Shown: positions 60,082 through 64,000 of the stretch, piece after piece | Layout: every line of letters begins with the position of its first letter | Position numbering within the stretch: the stretch's first letter is position 1 | Assembly (NCBI GenBank): GCA_016870915.1 | Contig: VFZY01000003.1 | Coordinates: 1 to 64,000, forward strand | Origin: Acidobacteriota bacterium | GTDB taxonomy: Bacteria > Acidobacteriota > Terriglobia > Bryobacterales > Bryobacteraceae | Length of the DNA stretch: 64,000 nucleotides | Reading direction: 5' to 3' | Translations under genes and position numbers: made by a program | Notes under the pieces: model-generated | The model's database searches: none | Told to the model about the DNA's origin: nothing | The model's input: only the letters and a program-made list of their open reading frames with translations

Positions 60082-62123
60082 GGCAGAAAGACAAACTCAC
60101 TCAGGTTCAGCAGCATCCAGGCGAAGCGGTCCAGCGTGCCGCCGGAGGCGAGGAACGACAGCGCATGATCGCGCTCGGCATGTGACGGATTGCGGGCGAG
60201 CGTGAGTTGATAACCGAGCGCCACCTGCGCCGCTGGTGTAGGCGCGACTTGCAACCGCTCGCCCAACTTGCGCGATGCTTCATGCGTAAGCAGGTTGTTC
60301 ATCATGAACAACACCTGCGGCGCAGTGACCGTGCGTTGCCGGCGCGCGCACGGCGTGTGTCCGTCTTCGGCATCGAAGGTGGCGAGATACGCAGGCATCA
60401 TGTTCATTGACCCGTCGGCGCCGCGGCCCATGTAAATGGCGCGCCGCTGCACCCGCGTGTCATAGTGGCCGGTGCGCGCGGCGCTCATCACGCGGCGTTC
60501 GAGGATGTCCTCGGCGCGGAACGAGCGGCCGCCCACGGCATCGTCGAGTGTGCCAGCCGCGGCGAGAACCGAGTCGCGAATCGCTTCAGCATCAAGCCGC
60601 CGCACAGGGAATTTCCAGAGATAACGGTTGTCGGGGTCGATCTGCTCATTGGCCGCGCGCAAAGCCGGAGTGGCAATGGAGCTGCGCTGATACAGCTCCG
60701 ACATCACGATCAACTTGTGTAGCGCTTTCATGCTGAACTTGCGCGCGGCGAACTCGCTCGCCAGCCAGTCCAGCAACTCGGCATTCGACGGCGGTTGACC
60801 CGTGTTGCCGAAGTCACTGGGCGACGCGGCGAGGCCCTCGCCAAAATGCCATTGCCAGATACGATTCACGGCCACGCGCGCGAACAGTGGATTCTCCGGC
60901 GCGGTTAGCCACCCGAGGAACACCTGCCGGCGGTCGGTTGCGCCGTCGAACTTCAGATCCGGCGGCGCAAACGGAAAGCCAGGCGTCACCTCGTCGCCTT
61001 TCCGGCTGCGCTCGCCACCTTGGTAGAGATAGCTCTTGCGGCCCACGCGGTCTGCGCTCACCCGCACGCTCCAGAAAGCCGGCAATGCGGGCGGATCGCG
61101 ACGGAGTTCGGTGAGTCCCTTGCGAATGCCTTCATACTTTTCAATCTCTGGCGGCGTCATCACGTCGCGGTACTTGCGAGCGTCCAGGGAGACCACCGTT
61201 TCGTAGTCTTTCACCGTCTTCTTCTCCGCCTCGGTGCGTTCAGCTTCCGGCTTGCGGAACAGCGCCGCGACATCGGGTGGCAGATATCGCAGCCGGTCTT
61301 CAGTCAAAGCCTGGTAGTATGGCTGCGTGATGACGTCCATCCGCGCCTGGATGGCCTGCTGATCCGCATTCCACTTGGCCATCACGTCCGGGAATGCCAT
61401 GATCTGGTCGGCGCTCGCCAGGAGCCGCTTGTCGGGCACCAGCGGGTCGAACAGCGCCTTCATGGCGTAGTAGTCGCGCTGAGAGATCGGATCAAACATG
61501 TGGTCATGGCATTTTGCGCATGCCGTTGTCATCGCCAGGAAGGCCGACGATACATTCTCAACCGCCCCGAACCCGATGCCCTCGGCTTTGTCTTCCCCGC
61601 CGCTTGCCGAGCGCGACAGAAACGCGGTGGCGAAGAAGTCCTCGGTTTGCGGCGAAAGGTCCCCGGCGATGTGGGCTCGTACGAACTGGTCGTACGGCCG
61701 GTCGCGATTGAGCGCAGTGATCACCCAGTCGCGCCAGTGATGGATGCCGGCTTCGTCGACCATTCCGTTGTCAACGTCGGCGTAACCCAGCACGTCCAAC
61801 CAGTGGCGTGCATAGCGCACGCCGTGCTGCCGGCTGGCGAGCAAGCGGTCCACCACCTTCTCGTACGCGCCCGGCGAAGTGTCCGATAAGAACGCGTCTA
61901 CGTCAGCCGGCGTGGGAGGCAGGCCGATGAGGTCGAGGTACACCCTCCGCAACAACGTGGTTTTCGAAGCCGCACCGGCCACCGCCAAACCCTTGGCCTT
62001 GTGCATCCGCGCCGCCAACTCATCGATGCCCGCCGCGTGAGGACGCACCACAGGTTTCAATGACCACAAAGGCTGGTCCGCCTGCAACACCAGCGGCGCC
62101 AGCGCGAGAACCCATGTCAACAC
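60078..62123 (-). CDS. DUF1549/DUF1553 domain protein (PSD1-type)
   Basis: 681 residues with a hydrophobic leader (VLTWVLALAPLVLQA). DUF1549 (about 45-250) has LLRRVYLDLIGLPPTPADVDAFL, YGVRYARHWLDVLGYADVDNG-like text, FDFFATAFLSRSA and ACAKCHDHMFDPISQRDYYAM; the last contains a CxxCH, so a c-type haem is possible. DUF1553 (about 370-620) has FLGWLTAPENPLFARVAVNRIWQWHFGEGLA and LDAEAIRDSVLAAAGTLD. Start GTG 62123 lies 3 nt after the receptor stop; TTG 62120 is an alternative. It forms a coupled pair with DUF1501. Confidence 0.88.
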   Translation of the reverse strand: MLTWVLALAPLVLQADQPLWSLKPVVRPHAAGIDELAARMHKAKGLAVAGAASKTTLLRRVYLDLIGLPPTPADVDAFLSDTSPGAYEKVVDRLLASRQHGVRYARHWLDVLGYADVDNGMVDEAGIHHWRDWVITALNRDRPYDQFVRAHIAGDLSPQTEDFFATAFLSRSASGGEDKAEGIGFGAVENVSSAFLAMTTACAKCHDHMFDPISQRDYYAMKALFDPLVPDKRLLASADQIMAFPDVMAKWNADQQAIQARMDVITQPYYQALTEDRLRYLPPDVAALFRKPEAERTEAEKKTVKDYETVVSLDARKYRDVMTPPEIEKYEGIRKGLTELRRDPPALPAFWSVRVSADRVGRKSYLYQGGERSRKGDEVTPGFPFAPPDLKFDGATDRRQVFLGWLTAPENPLFARVAVNRIWQWHFGEGLAASPSDFGNTGQPPSNAELLDWLASEFAARKFSMKALHKLIVMSELYQRSSIATPALRAANEQIDPDNRYLWKFPVRRLDAEAIRDSVLAAAGTLDDAVGGRSFRAEDILERRVMSAARTGHYDTRVQRRAIYMGRGADGSMNMMPAYLATFDAEDGHTPCARRQRTVTAPQVLFMMNNLLTHEASRKLGERLQVAPTPAAQVALGYQLTLARNPSHAERDHALSFLASGGTLDRFAWMLLNLSEFVFLP

Positions 62124-62125
62124 TA

Positions 62126-64000
62126 TCAGAAGTTCACTTTCAGTCCTAATTGTACATTTCGCGGCGCGTTGGATTGGCCGGTGAGCTGCGTGTAGGTAGG
62201 GCTGGTGATGCCTGTATTCAGGCCACCGAACCACACCCGGTTGAACGTGTTGATCATCTCCACGCGGAATTGCAGCTTGAAGCGTTCCTTGATCGCCGTG
62301 TTCTTGATGAAGCCCATGTCCCAGTTGTTGATGGCCGGGTTACGCAGGTGCGTCCAGAAGTACGGCAGGCGGCGCGCGGTAAACGGCGTCATTACCGACA
62401 TCGACGCGCCGTTGAACCAGTTGGCGACCGTTGGTTTGTCCAGCTTGGGACTCACGCCCGTGGCAATCGCGGCGGGCAACGACACGGCCGCGCCCGTCTG
62501 GTAGATGTACATCGCGCTCCACTGCCAGCCGCCGAGTATCTTGCTCGCCACCGCACCGCGGCTCTTGAAGCCGGGCAGTTCATAGATGATGCCCGCGGAG
62601 AAGCGGTGCGGGTTGTCGAACTGCCCGATCATCTTCGACGGCGCCGGATCGCTCGGCTCGATGAAACGCAGCGTCTCGATTTGCTTGGAGAACGTGTAGG
62701 CAAACTGCGCGCTGGCGCCCGCGCCGAAGCGCTTCACGCCGCTCATCTGCAGCGAGTGGTAGTGGCTCTTGCCCCCCGGCGTGCGGTTGAGGTTGACGTT
62801 GCCGAACGACGGATAGGGCTCAAGCAGTTGCGCCACGGTTACTGTCGCGCCGGCTAGCGCGCTGGGTGCCGGAATCAGGCCGAGAAACGGATTCGGCACC
62901 CGAGCGTTGAGTCGAGCGCCCAGGCCGTAGTTTTTCTGATCGAACGTGCCCCCCGTGCCGTTCCAGCCGCCATTGATCACCACCCCCGCATCGCCCGCGC
63001 CGGTGGAGGCAATCAGGTTCGGCGCGCGCTGGCCCACATAGTTGATCTCCACCTGGAACTCGCGCATCAACTCGTGCTGGAAGCCGAAGCTCCACCGGTC
63101 ATTGCGGATGTTCTTGCGGTCATAGTCGTACGGTCCCAGCGTCTGACCCAGCAATGTACTGAGTCCGCGCGAAGAGCCCGTCGGTTGCACCAGGCCGTTC
63201 GGAAACGGGTTACCAAGCGTGTCGTTCGGCGTCAATCCGCCGTCGAGCGTCGTCACCATGTCGGTCTGCGCCGAAAAGCCCGTGGCGTTGACAAACGGCT
63301 GCCACCAACCCGAATAAAAGATGCCGAAGCCGGTGCGCAACACCGTGCGGGGAAAGAGCCGGTAGGCGAGGCCGATTCGGGGCTGCCAGTTGGTCTTGTC
63401 GGCGACGACGTTGCGGCGGTTGTCCTTCGTGGCAAAAAACAAGCCTCCGCGAACGCGGAAATTGGCGGCCGTCAGTTCCGGAATCGGGTTGCGCCCGTAG
63501 GCAGCCTGCGCGGCGGCTTCAATCGGGTTCGAGACGTTCCGGTTGAAGCCGAAGTTGTTCTGGTCGTAGCGTTCGGTGATGCCCAGCATCAGGTCGTACC
63601 GCAGGCCAAGATTGAGCGTCAGCTTCCGCGTGACCTTAAAATCGTCCTGGAAGTACCAGCCGTAGAACGGACTCTGCGGCGCCGTGGCCGCGCGCAGATT
63701 CACCTGGCCCGACGCGGCGTACCCCAACAGAAAGCTCGCGACGCCGTTGCCCAGATTGTTGCCGGGCGTGAACGCGTTGGGCTGCGTGAAGGCGCGCGTG
63801 AAGTTGTACTCGCCACCCGGCCGCGCCGCGCCCTGCGAGTTGTTCTGCTTCACCTGGCTCTGGAAGCCGAACTTCATGTTGTGGCTGCCCCAGTTCTTCG
63901 TCACACCCACGTTGAACGAAAACGTGTTGGTGTGCTCATACCACCGGCCTTCGGACGCGCCGATGTAGTAAATGTCGGCGATGTTCATGCGCGGAAAAAT
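62126..64000 (-). CDS. Oar-type TonB-dependent receptor, C-terminal part (cut by window edge)
   Basis: At least 624 residues of beta-barrel in an open frame that runs out of the window. Strand motifs match the two other receptors here: FGFQSQVKQNNSQGAARPGGEYNFTRAF, FYGWYFQDDFKVTRKLTLNLGLRYDLM, WQPRIGLAYRLFPRTVLRTGFGIFYSG, SLQMSGVKRFGAGASAQFAYTFSKQIE and the end NVQLGLKVNF with terminal Phe. The N-terminal signal peptide, regulatory domain and plug lie beyond 64000. The downstream DUF1549/DUF1553 gene begins 2 nt after its stop, so the three genes form one transcript. Confidence 0.9.
   Translation of the reverse strand: MFPRMNIADIYYIGASEGRWYEHTNTFSFNVGVTKNWGSHNMKFGFQSQVKQNNSQGAARPGGEYNFTRAFTQPNAFTPGNNLGNGVASFLLGYAASGQVNLRAATAPQSPFYGWYFQDDFKVTRKLTLNLGLRYDLMLGITERYDQNNFGFNRNVSNPIEAAAQAAYGRNPIPELTAANFRVRGGLFFATKDNRRNVVADKTNWQPRIGLAYRLFPRTVLRTGFGIFYSGWWQPFVNATGFSAQTDMVTTLDGGLTPNDTLGNPFPNGLVQPTGSSRGLSTLLGQTLGPYDYDRKNIRNDRWSFGFQHELMREFQVEINYVGQRAPNLIASTGAGDAGVVINGGWNGTGGTFDQKNYGLGARLNARVPNPFLGLIPAPSALAGATVTVAQLLEPYPSFGNVNLNRTPGGKSHYHSLQMSGVKRFGAGASAQFAYTFSKQIETLRFIEPSDPAPSKMIGQFDNPHRFSAGIIYELPGFKSRGAVASKILGGWQWSAMYIYQTGAAVSLPAAIATGVSPKLDKPTVANWFNGASMSVMTPFTARRLPYFWTHLRNPAINNWDMGFIKNTAIKERFKLQFRVEMINTFNRVWFGGLNTGITSPTYTQLTGQSNAPRNVQLGLKVNF

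Overview
The window looks like chromosomal DNA of a soil or sediment acidobacterium, most likely of the Bryobacterales/Solibacter type. The evidence is compositional and by gene family, not from a search: high GC; three very large Oar-type TonB-dependent receptors with an N-terminal carboxypeptidase-regulatory domain or matching barrel; a DUF1501 plus DUF1549/DUF1553 pair; many secreted Tat-type sugar enzymes (Gfo/Idh/MocA, sugar isomerase, SMP-30, aldo/keto reductase); YVTN beta-propeller and MauG-like cytochromes. No phage, CRISPR array or complete insertion sequence was seen.

Layout. 1-8070 (minus strand): a truncated DUF3179 gene, mutS2, a NUDIX hydrolase, then a tightly overlapped group (SMP-30 lactonase, sugar-binding lipoprotein, di-haem cytochrome c peroxidase, small secreted protein) and an aldo/keto reductase. 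8168-11491: gamma-glutamyltransferase, a secreted protein of unknown function and a TPR protein. 11522-20154: an Oar-type receptor, a Vps62-like secreted protein, a sugar isomerase/epimerase, a Gfo/Idh oxidoreductase and a cytochrome/beta-propeller fusion, followed by a 0.55-kb block of 105-135-bp repeats and a terminator. 20948-30321 (minus): a polysaccharide-type locus (sulfatase, membrane-protein remnant, Oar receptor, LamG/glycosidase-like protein) with a NarL-type two-component system at its head. 30540-32934: a SulP transporter without STAS domain, a tandem universal stress protein and a small coiled-coil protein.

32955-40835 is the most interesting part. It is a divergent gene cluster around a MerR-type regulator with an intact cobalamin-binding signature (W-x9-EH and E-x-H-x-x-G), the hallmark of CarH/LitR adenosylcobalamin photoreceptors. 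One arm encodes two SRPBCC proteins, an SDR/DUF2867 protein, a DUF1295 reductase-like membrane protein and DUF2177. The other encodes an FAD amine-oxidase-like protein, DUF1365 and a cyclopropane-fatty-acid-synthase homologue with altered active-site residues. A 35-bp imperfect palindrome sits between the arms and supplies TTGACA boxes facing both ways. I read this as a light- or cobalamin-controlled lipid-modification regulon.

40836-43545: a decayed PadR regulator, a 7-unit 30-bp minisatellite that runs into the 3' end of an MFS transporter gene, and a GntR/FCD regulator. 43703-45477: tRNA-Leu(GAG), secG and glutaryl-CoA dehydrogenase. 45542-52486: a TPR/beta-barrel outer-membrane protein with a frameshifted GHL-type hydrolase (a PgaA/PgaB-like pair), an RND-type periplasmic adaptor, a second MFS transporter and a zinc-ribbon protein. 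52537-58302: hydroxyisobutyrate-dehydrogenase-like enzyme, secreted esterase, glycogen synthase, thioredoxin, secreted methyltransferase, homoserine dehydrogenase. 58345-64000: an ISAzo13-type transposase remnant, then DUF1501, DUF1549/DUF1553 and the C-terminal part of a third Oar-type receptor cut by the window edge.

Most genes are packed with 1-4-nt overlaps, so transcription is probably in long units. Several starts carry a TANNNT box only 6-11 nt upstream and no usual ribosome binding site, which suggests some leaderless mRNAs. Function assignments come from motifs and remembered family features only.
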